The notes under the pieces: model-generated | Databases searched by the model: none | The model's input: only the letters and a program-made list of their open reading frames with translations | Told to the model about the DNA's origin: nothing | Shown: positions 53,434 to 61,499 of the stretch, one piece after another | How positions within the stretch are numbered: position 1 is the stretch's first letter | Layout: each line of letters opens with the position of its first letter | Made by a program: the position numbers and the translations under genes | Source: Haloferax marinum | GTDB lineage: Archaea > Halobacteriota > Halobacteria > Halobacteriales > Haloferacaceae | Direction of reading: 5' to 3' | Assembly (NCBI RefSeq): GCF_009674625.1 | Contig: NZ_WKJQ01000002.1 | Coordinates: 149,763 to 213,762, forward strand | DNA: 64,000 nt

Positions 53434-55038
53434 CTACTCGATGTATCCGAGGTTCGCTAAGCGTTCTTCCACGTTGCTGTCTGTCGTCATGGTGACTTCG
53501 GCTGGGTCTAGTGCGGGATAGGCGGCGGTTCCGACTGACTCGACGATTGGGAGGACCGTTCCGTCCATTCGCTCGTCTGCTTCGAGGCCGAACGTCGCGA
53601 GGACCGTCGGTGCGATATCGAAGAGGTGCGCGTCTTCGAGATGAGCCTCAGTGTCGATGTCTTCCCCGACCGCGGCGACGATGCCGTGAAGTTTGTGGTT
53701 CCATGGCTCGGTTGGTTCTCCGAATACGGTTTCAGTGAGTACCGCGGAGAGGAACTGGTCGAAGTCTCGTGGAATCGTCACGACATCGACCGCGTCGCTC
53801 TCTTTGGGACCGTCGAAGTACGTCTCCCGTGGTGACACCTCGTCGAAAACAGGGTTTCCGTCGGGGTCGGTGGCACTACTGAGCAGTTTGATGAGTTCCT
53901 GACGAACCGACTCGTACTCAGACTCGGAGACGACGCCGTGTGGTTCTCGCCCTTCGAGATTGATTCTGATACCGAGTTCGGTGCGCGAGCGCATGTAGGC
54001 GAGGGAGTTCTCGAAGTCGACCTGTTGGGTCCCTGCACTGATTATCTCCGAACTGATTCGACTCGTGACGAACTCGTCGAGTCCGAGCCTGCGAAGAAGT
54101 GCACCGAGACGTTGGCTCGTGAGGCCAGTCCGAGCGACCAGTTGCATCAGTTTGACGCCGACTGTCGGTTCGACCGACTCCGACTCGATTCCGGCTCTGA
54201 GCTTCGAATCTCGGACCGAGGCCCACGTCGGCATCCCCTTCCCACCGTTTACACTCTTGACGAACCCATGCCGACGGAGATATTCGTTGACTCGGAAATC
54301 GTATCCCGTGTATTCACCGATTCCGTGGTCGCTCACGACCAGGACGTTCTTGGGCTGGTACGCGTCGAGAATCGCCTCGAGCTGTTTGTCGACTTCGACG
54401 TAGATGTCTCTGACCGAGTCGAGGTCGCCGGGGCGTTCGTGGAAGACGGTGTCTGTCTGTTGGAACTGGATAAACCCGAAGTCTGGTTCGAAGCGGTCGA
54501 CGAGATAGCGGAACGCTTCGCCACGCATTCGAATCAACTCACAGTAGGTCTCACTCGCTGCCGAATCGTCTGGCGACGGGTCGCGTGGGTAGACTCTGTA
54601 CTCTCCGATTGCCTCACGGACGTCGTCCAAGATTCCCTCCGGGTGGCACTTTGGATTCTCTGGTGCCGTGTATCCCGGAATGAGGGCACCATCGAATGCT
54701 CGGCAGGGGTGTGTTACCGGTGTGTTGACGACGACACTCGAGTATCCGTGATAGTCGAGGAGTTCCCACAACGTTCGTTCACGGATGTGGCTTCCGTTGA
54801 TGACGGTCCAATCGTAGCCATCGAACGTTAGGAAGTCGAACACACCGTGCTTACCGGGGTTCATCCCCGTGTAGAGTGATGGCCACGCACTGGCAGTCCA
54901 CGGCGGAATCTGTGATTCGAGAGGCGCGGCGACACCAGCTGAAAAAATCTTGTGGAGCGTTGGGAGCTCTCCGTCGTCGAAGAGAGGTTCTAAAACCGGG
55001 AAGCATGCCGCATCGAGGCCGACGAGTAGTGTATTCAT
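53434..55038 (-). CDS. Alkaline phosphatase-superfamily phosphodiesterase/nucleotide pyrophosphatase
   Basis: This protein of about 534 residues has the type I phosphodiesterase/NPP layout: MNTLLVGLDAACFPVLEPLF (first metal Asp), the nucleophile Thr in IPPWTASAWPSLYTGMNPGKHGVFDF (about 55-75), and metal motifs VLVVSDHGIGEY (about 250) and HLFDIAPTVLATFG near the C-terminus. Unlike the two related proteins nearby, this has the complete phosphodiesterase Thr site. Probable substrates are nucleotide sugars or glycolipid phosphodiesters. The Met at 55038 is used because it begins the conserved block; 55062 is possible. It is divergent from the toroid protein gene. Confidence 0.88.
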   Translation of the reverse strand: MNTLLVGLDAACFPVLEPLFDDGELPTLHKIFSAGVAAPLESQIPPWTASAWPSLYTGMNPGKHGVFDFLTFDGYDWTVINGSHIRERTLWELLDYHGYSSVVVNTPVTHPCRAFDGALIPGYTAPENPKCHPEGILDDVREAIGEYRVYPRDPSPDDSAASETYCELIRMRGEAFRYLVDRFEPDFGFIQFQQTDTVFHERPGDLDSVRDIYVEVDKQLEAILDAYQPKNVLVVSDHGIGEYTGYDFRVNEYLRRHGFVKSVNGGKGMPTWASVRDSKLRAGIESESVEPTVGVKLMQLVARTGLTSQRLGALLRRLGLDEFVTSRISSEIISAGTQQVDFENSLAYMRSRTELGIRINLEGREPHGVVSESEYESVRQELIKLLSSATDPDGNPVFDEVSPRETYFDGPKESDAVDVVTIPRDFDQFLSAVLTETVFGEPTEPWNHKLHGIVAAVGEDIDTEAHLEDAHLFDIAPTVLATFGLEADERMDGTVLPIVESVGTAAYPALDPAEVTMTTDSNVEERLANLGYIE

Positions 55039-55308
55039 CTCCCCTATCCGACTGTTGTTCATACTCCAAACGTCGTGAGTAGAGCGTTTTGTTATACGCG
55101 GGCTTAGCGGGTCGCCGAAGCAGATTAACAGTGTCACGCAGCACCGACTCCGATACCGTTACACTTCGAACGACTGTCTGCTTCGACACAGCAGTACTGT
55201 GTCCTGTCGTCCAGCCGTATGATATCAATAACAGTCACCCAGTGGCCAACTCATCTGCATAGGACACTCGTAACAAAGCCCTCGAAGTTTGTCTTTCCAC
55301 GCAGTAGT

Positions 55309-56610
55309 ATGTCGCAGAATGGCCCACTTCTTTCCACTCTTGCTCAAGCGTCGAACGGTGAGCGTCGTCCGCCTCTCGAGTTCGACGGCCAACACGTTTC
55401 CGAGATTCTCGCTGAGACGCTCGAATACGCACGTGAACGCGACTACATCGGATGGGATTACGGCGACGGAATGAGCAGTCGCCTGTTGAAAACACTCCCG
55501 TTCGAAAACAAATGGGTGAACCTCGTCGTACAGGAGTTGGTCAAGCGCCCACCGATAAACGTCCGACCGCTGTTCCTCGTCGAGAAACGTCGAAACTACA
55601 AGGGAACTGCACTGTTCACGATAGCGAATCTGAACTACCACCACTACGCGGAAGCGAACGGCGAACCGACTACTGTCGATTACCTCGAGGAAGCCAGACA
55701 ACTCGCTGATTGGCTAGTCGAGAACCGGAGCATCGGCTATCACGGGTTCTGTGGCGGTCACAAACACGAGATACAGCACCTCGAACAGAAAGGTGTCCCG
55801 AACGACCCCGACGTCGTTTCGACGTCGTTCGCGGTGAAAGCACTTCTCGAAGCGTCTCCATACGACCCAATCTACGCACCAATTGCACGAACCGCGTCCG
55901 ACTTCGTCGTCGAGGACCTCGACTACCGAGAAGTGGAGGGTGGAGCGAAAGTCAACTACCACATGAACCACCCGGATACGTACTACACGCTCAATTCGGG
56001 TGCGCTCGGCGCTCGGCTCTTCGTCGACCTCTACGACCACTTCGGTGACGATATCGATTTAGAGCGGGCGACTGCAATTCTCGACTTCATCGCCAGTCAC
56101 CAGGCGGACATCGGTGGATGGACCTACCGGGTTCCGAAGTCGAGTTCACATCTGTCGATGGATAACCACCACAACGGGTTCATACTCGACGCGTTCCTTC
56201 GATACAGAGCAGTCTCCGGCTCTGACCGGTTCGACGACACGATAGAGCGCGGATTGACGTTCTTCCGTTCGACGCTGTTCGAACCCGACGGTGCGCCCAA
56301 CTGGGACGAGTCGAAATCGTATCCTCGTGACATTCACGCAGCAGCGACGGCAATCGCAGTGTTCAGTGCTGCCGGTGACCTCGAGATGGCCGGACGAATC
56401 CTTCGCTGGACGCTCGAAAACCTCTACGCAGGAAACGGTCGGTTCTACTACCGAAAGCACAAGTTCTTCACCGTCCGCACGACGTTGATGCGGTGGGCAC
56501 AAGCGTGGATGGCCTACGCGATGTCTGAGTATCTTCTCGCAGTTGCGCGCGAAAGTGACATCGACCACGACCTAGAGAATTGGATGGTCGACCCCAACTC
56601 GTCTCGATAA
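55309..56610 (+). CDS. Six-hairpin (alpha/alpha-toroid) protein of the glycan region
   Basis: This 433-residue all-helical protein repeats paired helices and short YH-G-G/FxGxH-type loops (NRSIGYHGFCGGHKHEIQ, GGWTYRVPKSSSHLSMDNHHNGFILDAFLRY, HAAATAIAVFSAAGDLEMAGRILRWTLENL). The pattern is that of alpha/alpha-toroid enzymes such as N-acyl-glucosamine epimerases, glucuronyl hydrolases and unsaturated-sugar lyases. No exact family is recognised; homologues appear in haloarchaeal surface-glycan clusters. An epimerase or lyase for the glycan is a reasonable hypothesis. The Met at 55309 is preferred, as codons upstream lack family character. Confidence 0.83.
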   Translation: MSQNGPLLSTLAQASNGERRPPLEFDGQHVSEILAETLEYARERDYIGWDYGDGMSSRLLKTLPFENKWVNLVVQELVKRPPINVRPLFLVEKRRNYKGTALFTIANLNYHHYAEANGEPTTVDYLEEARQLADWLVENRSIGYHGFCGGHKHEIQHLEQKGVPNDPDVVSTSFAVKALLEASPYDPIYAPIARTASDFVVEDLDYREVEGGAKVNYHMNHPDTYYTLNSGALGARLFVDLYDHFGDDIDLERATAILDFIASHQADIGGWTYRVPKSSSHLSMDNHHNGFILDAFLRYRAVSGSDRFDDTIERGLTFFRSTLFEPDGAPNWDESKSYPRDIHAAATAIAVFSAAGDLEMAGRILRWTLENLYAGNGRFYYRKHKFFTVRTTLMRWAQAWMAYAMSEYLLAVARESDIDHDLENWMVDPNSSR

Positions 56611-56727
56611 CACGGTAAAACCGGACTTCACGTCTCGTCTCCTGTAACACCCGTTTCGTGCGTCACGTCCGTCTGCCGTCCAGGGGGATGACCCGCTGGC
56701 CAATTTTGAAACGGAGGGTGGTGATCT

Positions 56728-57351
56728 TCAGGCAGCGCCACCGATGTCTGCACCCTGGTCCATCTCCAGCGCTTTGGAGACTCTCCGTGCGCTGTAGGCG
56801 AAAATGACCATCATGCTTCCACTCACGAGGAGGTTGGCACCAAACAGGACACCGACTGCCCACGCTGCACTCGCCGGGAACCCTGCCCAAAGCATGATGG
56901 CCAGGAGGACACCGATCGACCCACTGACGACGGCGAAGAACCAGTTTGGCTCACCGCGAAGGCTCAGCCCCATCACGATTTCGACCACACCACTGACGAG
57001 CAGGTACGCGATGACGAGAATCGTCAGCGTCGCGAGCCCGGCCACTGGGTTGACGAAGAGGATGACACCTGCACCGATGCTGATGCCGCCGAGGAGGATT
57101 TGCCAGATTGCGCCGCCCCAACTTCTCGCTGAGAAGACCCCTATGAAGTTGAGTATCCCCGACGCAATGAGGAAGAGACCGACGAGGAGGGATATCGATA
57201 ACCCGGTGACGAACGGAGCGAGGATCGCCAAGAGTCCGATGATTCCGATGATGACGCCTGCGATTGCTAACCACCGCCAGTTAGCTTGTAGGGAATCCGA
57301 CATCGAATCTGCTTCGATAGGCATTCCGGTGTCTGTTGATGGTGAACTCAT
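56728..57351 (-). CDS. HdeD/DUF308 small membrane protein
   Basis: This 207-residue protein has six membrane helices arranged as three hairpins (WLAIAGVIIGIIGLLAILAP, LLVGLFLIASGILNFIGVF, GGISIGAGVILFVNPVAGLATLTILVIAYLLVSGVVEIV, ending AWAVGVLFGANLLVSGSMMV). The layout is that of HdeD (DUF308), linked to acid stress in E. coli and of unknown molecular function. The gene is followed divergently by the DUF1269 gene region. Confidence 0.9.
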   Translation of the reverse strand: MSSPSTDTGMPIEADSMSDSLQANWRWLAIAGVIIGIIGLLAILAPFVTGLSISLLVGLFLIASGILNFIGVFSARSWGGAIWQILLGGISIGAGVILFVNPVAGLATLTILVIAYLLVSGVVEIVMGLSLRGEPNWFFAVVSGSIGVLLAIMLWAGFPASAAWAVGVLFGANLLVSGSMMVIFAYSARRVSKALEMDQGADIGGAA

Positions 57352-57697
57352 TACAACTTACAGAATGGTTGTATGAGAGATTAAACAATTTGCACTATCT
57401 CCCGAATAATCATGGTATCGAAACTGTACGGTTCTAGTGTAATTTCTGGCCCAGATGAACGGCTATCGGCCGCGTATCACCCACGTGTTTCAGGCACAGA
57501 ATCGGTCGTATTCGTGACGCTCTCGACCGAAGGGAGCAGTCGTCGTGGGCGATAACAGCCATCGAGCAATCTATCCGCCTGGAACAACATGGGTTGTAAT
57601 TACTGACTGTTCCGTGCCTCGAGATAGTTCTCTCCTGGCGATTTTCACAAAATGCGTAAAAATGTTGATATTCAATCAGGTTGATCTATCTCTCGTA
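57352..57697. other. Divergent intergenic region
   Basis: 346 bp between the HdeD and DUF1269 genes. A+T-rich close to both start codons, consistent with promoters; otherwise no gene, repeat or structured element was recognised. Confidence 0.6.
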
Positions 57698-58195
57698 ATG
57701 AGTAGTTTGGTAGTACTAGCGTTCGAAACAATGACCGGCGCGAAAGACGCTCGCGATAAGTTGTACGACCTACAGAAACAGGAGTTGCTCACACTCGACG
57801 ACGCTGCAGTTGTCGTTCGCAAAGAAGACGGGAAAGTGAAAGTCGACCAAGCCGTGAGTCTCGTCGGGACTGGTGCTCTCGGTGGCGCGTTCTGGGGGAT
57901 GCTTATCGGACTTCTCTTCCTCGCACCGTGGCTTGGAATGGCGATCGGTGCTGTGACAGGTGCCCTCTCTGGGAAGTTTGCCGACTTCGGCATCGACGAC
58001 GACTTCATCAAAGAGGTTGGTGACACCATCGAACCCGGTCACTCTGCGTTGTTCTTACTCGTCCGCGACGTGCAGACAGAGCGTGTAATCGACGAACTCG
58101 AATCGTTCGCACCCAACGTTATTCGGACGAACCTCTCGCCACAACAGGAAGACGCCCTTCGCGAAGCGTTCGGTGCTGAAGGTACTCCTGCCTGA
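57698..58195 (+). CDS. DUF1269 membrane protein
   Basis: The 165-residue protein has the DUF1269 pattern: N-terminal MSSLVVLAFETMTGAKDARDKLYDLQKQEL, a linker, then a Gly-rich membrane pair GTGALGGAFWGMLIGLLFLAPWLGMAIGAVTGALSGKFAD (about 70-110), and the C-terminal TIEPGHSALFLLV...VIDELESF. Members of this family are stress-associated in several bacteria; function is unknown. The Met at 57698 begins the conserved sequence; 51 codons upstream lack conservation. Confidence 0.9.
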   Translation: MSSLVVLAFETMTGAKDARDKLYDLQKQELLTLDDAAVVVRKEDGKVKVDQAVSLVGTGALGGAFWGMLIGLLFLAPWLGMAIGAVTGALSGKFADFGIDDDFIKEVGDTIEPGHSALFLLVRDVQTERVIDELESFAPNVIRTNLSPQQEDALREAFGAEGTPA

Positions 58196-58264
58196 ACGTA
58201 GTACAGCGCGTTTTCACATCCCAATTATATTTGTGTCAACTGTACTCACTGGGTGGAACGGCCA

Positions 58265-59506
58265 ATGACTCGACGAGTGGTGGACTTACGACTCTCTCGT
58301 GAACAGGCAGGGCTCTGGTCGCTCACGCTCGTCCTCTTCGCGCTCGTCGTGTACGTCACGTGGCGGTACGTCGGAACGTTCGTACTCGGGTTGTTCCTCT
58401 ACTACGTGACACGCCCGGTTCACGCCCGTATCAGTCAGCGCGTTCATTCACGGACGTTGTCGGTGATGTTGGCATTGGTGAGTGTCGCACTGCCCGTGTT
58501 GTTCCTCGTCGTATGGACGATTTCCGTCGCGATTCGGGGGCTTCGTGACCTCCTCGGAACCGACCCCACGGCCCAACCGATTCCCGGACTCGACGCGATT
58601 CCACAAGCTCCAGACGTCATCGTCTTCGCTGAAACGACGGTACGCGGACTCCTTACCGACCCCGCAGGATTGCTGGCCGACGGTTTCGGAGACCGTATCG
58701 TCGTTGCCGTCGAGGCTCTCTCCGGGTCGCTTGCGGTGGTGGTCAATGTCGGCATTCACCTGTTTATCGGACTCATCGTGGTGTTCTTCTTGCTCCGCGA
58801 CGACTACCGAATCGCTGCCTGGGGCCGTTCGACCTTTATCGGAGACGGAAGCGTCATCGAGTCGTTCCTCGAGGCTGTCGACCGTGACCTCAATCAGGTC
58901 TACTTCGGGAACATTCTCAACGCCGTGCTCACTGGCGCTCTGGGTGCGGTGACCTACACCCTCCTCAACCTCGTTGCACCGGAAACTGTTCGAATCCCCG
59001 AACCTGCACTGTTCGGTCTCTTGACCGGTGTCGGGAGTCTGATTCCGGTCATCGGCATCAAAATCGTCTGGGTCCCGCTCGCGTTGGTACTCCTCGCCGA
59101 CGCCCTCATCACCGACCCGTCGGCACTCTGGTTCGTCGTCTTGTTCGCAATCGTCTCTGTCGTCATCGTCGATACGGTTCCTGACCAACTCCTTCGGCCG
59201 TACGTCTCGGGACGGTCACTCCACGTCGGTGCAGTCATGCTCGCGTATACGATTGGCCCACTTCTCTTCGGGTGGTACGGTGTCTTCCTCGGGCCACTCC
59301 TCCTCGTGGTAGTCGTCGAGTGCGCCAGACACGTTGTTCCCGGTCTCGTCGGTGGGGTGCCGCCGACCGAAGGGCCGCCCCCCGACGACAGTGACCCAAC
59401 TGCCGCAGGGGAAGACCATGCAGTAAAAACCGAAGGCGAGACTGTGGACACGACACGACAGCGGCCGCCCGAAGACGACCACGATGGGTCTGTCGCGTCC
59501 GATTGA
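58265..59506 (+). CDS. AI-2E-family transporter-like permease (PerM/TqsA type)
   Basis: This protein of about 413 residues has the eight-helix AI-2E exporter pattern: AGLWSLTLVLFALVVYVTWRYVGTFVLGLFLYYVTRPVHARISQR, the central LNAVLTGALGAVTYTLLNLVAPETVRIPEPALFGLLTGVGSLIPVIGIKIVWVPLALVLLAD, and a GPLLFGWYGVFLGPLLLVVVVEC end. The C-terminal 60 residues are hydrophilic and acidic. Proteins in this family export diverse small molecules or act as sodium/proton carriers in halophiles; AI-2 itself is unlikely in an archaeon. Start at the ATG 58265 (GTG at 58253 is the alternative). Confidence 0.9.
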   Translation: MTRRVVDLRLSREQAGLWSLTLVLFALVVYVTWRYVGTFVLGLFLYYVTRPVHARISQRVHSRTLSVMLALVSVALPVLFLVVWTISVAIRGLRDLLGTDPTAQPIPGLDAIPQAPDVIVFAETTVRGLLTDPAGLLADGFGDRIVVAVEALSGSLAVVVNVGIHLFIGLIVVFFLLRDDYRIAAWGRSTFIGDGSVIESFLEAVDRDLNQVYFGNILNAVLTGALGAVTYTLLNLVAPETVRIPEPALFGLLTGVGSLIPVIGIKIVWVPLALVLLADALITDPSALWFVVLFAIVSVVIVDTVPDQLLRPYVSGRSLHVGAVMLAYTIGPLLFGWYGVFLGPLLLVVVVECARHVVPGLVGGVPPTEGPPPDDSDPTAAGEDHAVKTEGETVDTTRQRPPEDDHDGSVASD

Positions 59507-59637
59507 GACACGTTGTCGGCTCAAATTCGTTGACCCGGTCTTTCGATACCGTCGTGATTCACAGGTCTTGTCAACGAAATCGCCATACGACCAACTGATG
59601 AATAGGTATATGTGGGAGTCCATGCCACAGGTCTACT

Positions 59638-59811
59638 ATGTCAAGACAAGCACCCCCAAACTCCCCACGTGCCGAGACGCGTATTCAGTGTGACCGGACA
59701 GAGGGATACAACGTCAAAGCGGGTGCTCATTACTACGAATACTGTCCCTTCTGTGGTCACCGGACCGACGAAGACCAGGACCACGAAATCCATATCGAGA
59801 TTCGGAACTGA
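59638..59811 (+). CDS. 57-residue zinc-ribbon small protein
   Basis: An open frame of 57 residues reads from ATG 59638 to TGA 59809-59811. It has a CxxC-type pair: a Cys at position 18 and CPFCGH at 36-41. The single N-terminal Cys, the YYEYCPFCG knuckle and the charged tail (DEDQDHEIHIEIRN) match the tiny zinc-finger proteins (µ-proteins) common in haloarchaea, some of which affect biofilm or stress responses. Only three Cys and several His are available, so the zinc site may use a His. A good A+T-rich promoter is not obvious. Confidence 0.75.
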   Translation: MSRQAPPNSPRAETRIQCDRTEGYNVKAGAHYYEYCPFCGHRTDEDQDHEIHIEIRN

Positions 59812-59889
59812 GCGTCCGGCGGTAGGCAACTGAACGTACTGCTCGACGAGATGGTTCGACCCAGAATGTACACGAAGTTGACAGTCAGG

Positions 59890-59911
59890 ATTACACGTGT
59901 ATCACTGTAAT
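59890..59911. promoter_or_regulatory. Recurrent palindrome ATTACA-N10-TGTAAT, copy 4
   Basis: ATTACA (59890-59895), spacer CGTGTATCAC, TGTAAT (59906-59911), with the shared central TA at 59900-59901. It lies 80 bp past the zinc-ribbon gene and about 160 bp before the DUF389 gene. Confidence 0.75.
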
Positions 59912-59925
59912 TGGTAAGTGACGAA

Positions 59926-60030
59926 CTAGCGAACGTTGTCTCGAATTCGGGCCGAGACGCCTGTCTGGACCGACTTCGTAACGCGTTCGGACGTGAACCC
60001 AGCGATTGCCAGAATATCGTTTAGTGTCAC
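59926..60030 (-). CDS. Possible 34-residue small protein or gene remnant
   Basis: On the minus strand a GTG (60028-60030) opens 34 codons that read like real protein (VTLNDILAIAGFTSERVTKS, then VQTG to NVR) and end at TAG, with GGGAGCAAG just upstream of the GTG. The frame is closed by TGA a few codons upstream. It may be a small gene or a C-terminal remnant; the size allows either, and chance is not excluded. Confidence 0.25.
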   Translation of the reverse strand: MTLNDILAIAGFTSERVTKSVQTGVSARIRDNVR

Positions 60031-60042
60031 CTTGCTCCCACG

Positions 60043-60050
60043 TTTAATAT
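60043..60050 (+). promoter_or_regulatory. TATA box of the DUF389 gene
   Basis: TTTAATAT is centred about 26 bp before the ATG at 60072, the spacing expected for a leaderless archaeal transcript. This supports 60072 as the start. Confidence 0.6.
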
Positions 60051-60071
60051 CTCAGGGAGTGTATGTATTGC

Positions 60072-61436
60072 ATGCGTCTAGTTCAGGTATTGATACCAGA
60101 AGGTACACGAGAGAGCGTTCTCACCGCTCTCGACGAACAAGGTATCGATTACGCCGTCTTCGACGAGGTTGGTCGCGGTGATTTCGAGGCGATGGTCCAG
60201 TTCCCCGTGCCTCCCAGTGGGGTCGAGTCAATGATGGATGTACTGACCGAGGCCGGTGTCCAAGAGGATTCGTACACCATAGTCCTCCCGACAGAAACTG
60301 TCGTCTCTCAACGACTCTCCGCCCTGGTCGAACGGTTCCCTGGTCTTCGAATCGCCCGTGAAGAACTGTACGCTCGCGCACAAGACTTGGCTCCCGCGAA
60401 CTCGACGTTCTTTGCATTTCTGGTTTTAAGCACGATTATCGCCACTACGGGTCTCTTGCTCGATTCTGCGGCGACGATTATCGGTGCGATGGTCGTCGCA
60501 CCGCTGATGGGTCCAGCTATCTCCGCGAGTGTTGGGACGATTCTCGACGACCCGAAGATGACCCGACGTGGGGTAATCCTGCAGGTGACTGGCCTCCTCG
60601 CTGCCATCGCGACGGCCGCAATCATGGGTGTACTCCTCCAGCAAACGATTCTCATCCCACCGCAACTCGACATCACGTCCATTCCACAAGTCGCAGAACG
60701 AACGAGTCCGAACTTTTTGTCGCTCTTCCTCGCCCTCGGTTCGGGGTTCGCAGGGAGTATCAGCATCATGCGGGGTTCAGGGTCGACACTCGTCGGTGTC
60801 GCCATCGCAGTGGCACTCGTTCCTCCAGCAGCAACGTCTGGACTCGGACTCGCGTTTGGATTGCCCGGTGTCGCGATTGCAGCTGCAGTGCTCGTCGTCG
60901 TCAACCTGCTCGCAATCAACCTCTCGGCACTCGTCCTCTTCTACCTGGCCGGGTTCAAACCACTCGAAGCGGGGACATACGAGGGCGTCAAATCGTCGTT
61001 GTTCTCGCGTATCGCCATCATCGCAGTCGGTATCGCCGTCCTTTCCATCGTCCTTGGTCTGGTTACCCTCACCACCTTCCAGACGGAGTCGTTCGAGAAG
61101 CAAGTGCAATCTGATTTCCAACAGGGGTTCGACGAAGCCAACCTACCAGGTGTCGAACTCGTCAGTGTAACCGTCGATTACGAACCAATCGATATCGTTC
61201 TTGGGAACGAGCCTGAGGTCAACGTTCTCATCGCAGTCCCTCGTGATCAAGAGATTCCACCCGACCTTGCCCAGCGATGGGACGACGAAATCACTGCCAC
61301 GTTCGACCGTGACGTCTACGTTCGGGTCGGATTTGTCGAAGCACAGCTATCGGAGCGAGAAGAACCCAACCCACCCCTTGGATGGCCATCGGTTTCACCT
61401 CAGGTGGTTTCCGGGCGTTACGTACTTCCCGTCTAA
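60072..61436 (+). CDS. DUF389 (TIGR00341-type) membrane protein
   Basis: This protein of about 454 residues has an N-terminal cytoplasmic ferredoxin-like domain (MRLVQVLIPEGTRESVLTALDEQGIDYAVFDEVGRGD), then five or six membrane helices with the family core SAATIIGAMVVAPLMGPAISASVGTILDD (about 135-163) and GSGFAGSISIMRGSGSTLVGVAIAVALVPPAATSGLGLA, and a C-terminal soluble domain. This is the standard haloarchaeal DUF389 layout; function is unknown, often listed as a transporter-like stress protein. The TATA box 26 bp upstream supports this start over 60063. Confidence 0.92.
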   Translation: MRLVQVLIPEGTRESVLTALDEQGIDYAVFDEVGRGDFEAMVQFPVPPSGVESMMDVLTEAGVQEDSYTIVLPTETVVSQRLSALVERFPGLRIAREELYARAQDLAPANSTFFAFLVLSTIIATTGLLLDSAATIIGAMVVAPLMGPAISASVGTILDDPKMTRRGVILQVTGLLAAIATAAIMGVLLQQTILIPPQLDITSIPQVAERTSPNFLSLFLALGSGFAGSISIMRGSGSTLVGVAIAVALVPPAATSGLGLAFGLPGVAIAAAVLVVVNLLAINLSALVLFYLAGFKPLEAGTYEGVKSSLFSRIAIIAVGIAVLSIVLGLVTLTTFQTESFEKQVQSDFQQGFDEANLPGVELVSVTVDYEPIDIVLGNEPEVNVLIAVPRDQEIPPDLAQRWDDEITATFDRDVYVRVGFVEAQLSEREEPNPPLGWPSVSPQVVSGRYVLPV

Positions 61437-61499
61437 CCTGGTGACTCGGTACGTCTCCTTTTTGCTCACTGAAGTTGTACAATTGACACGAGGAACCGA

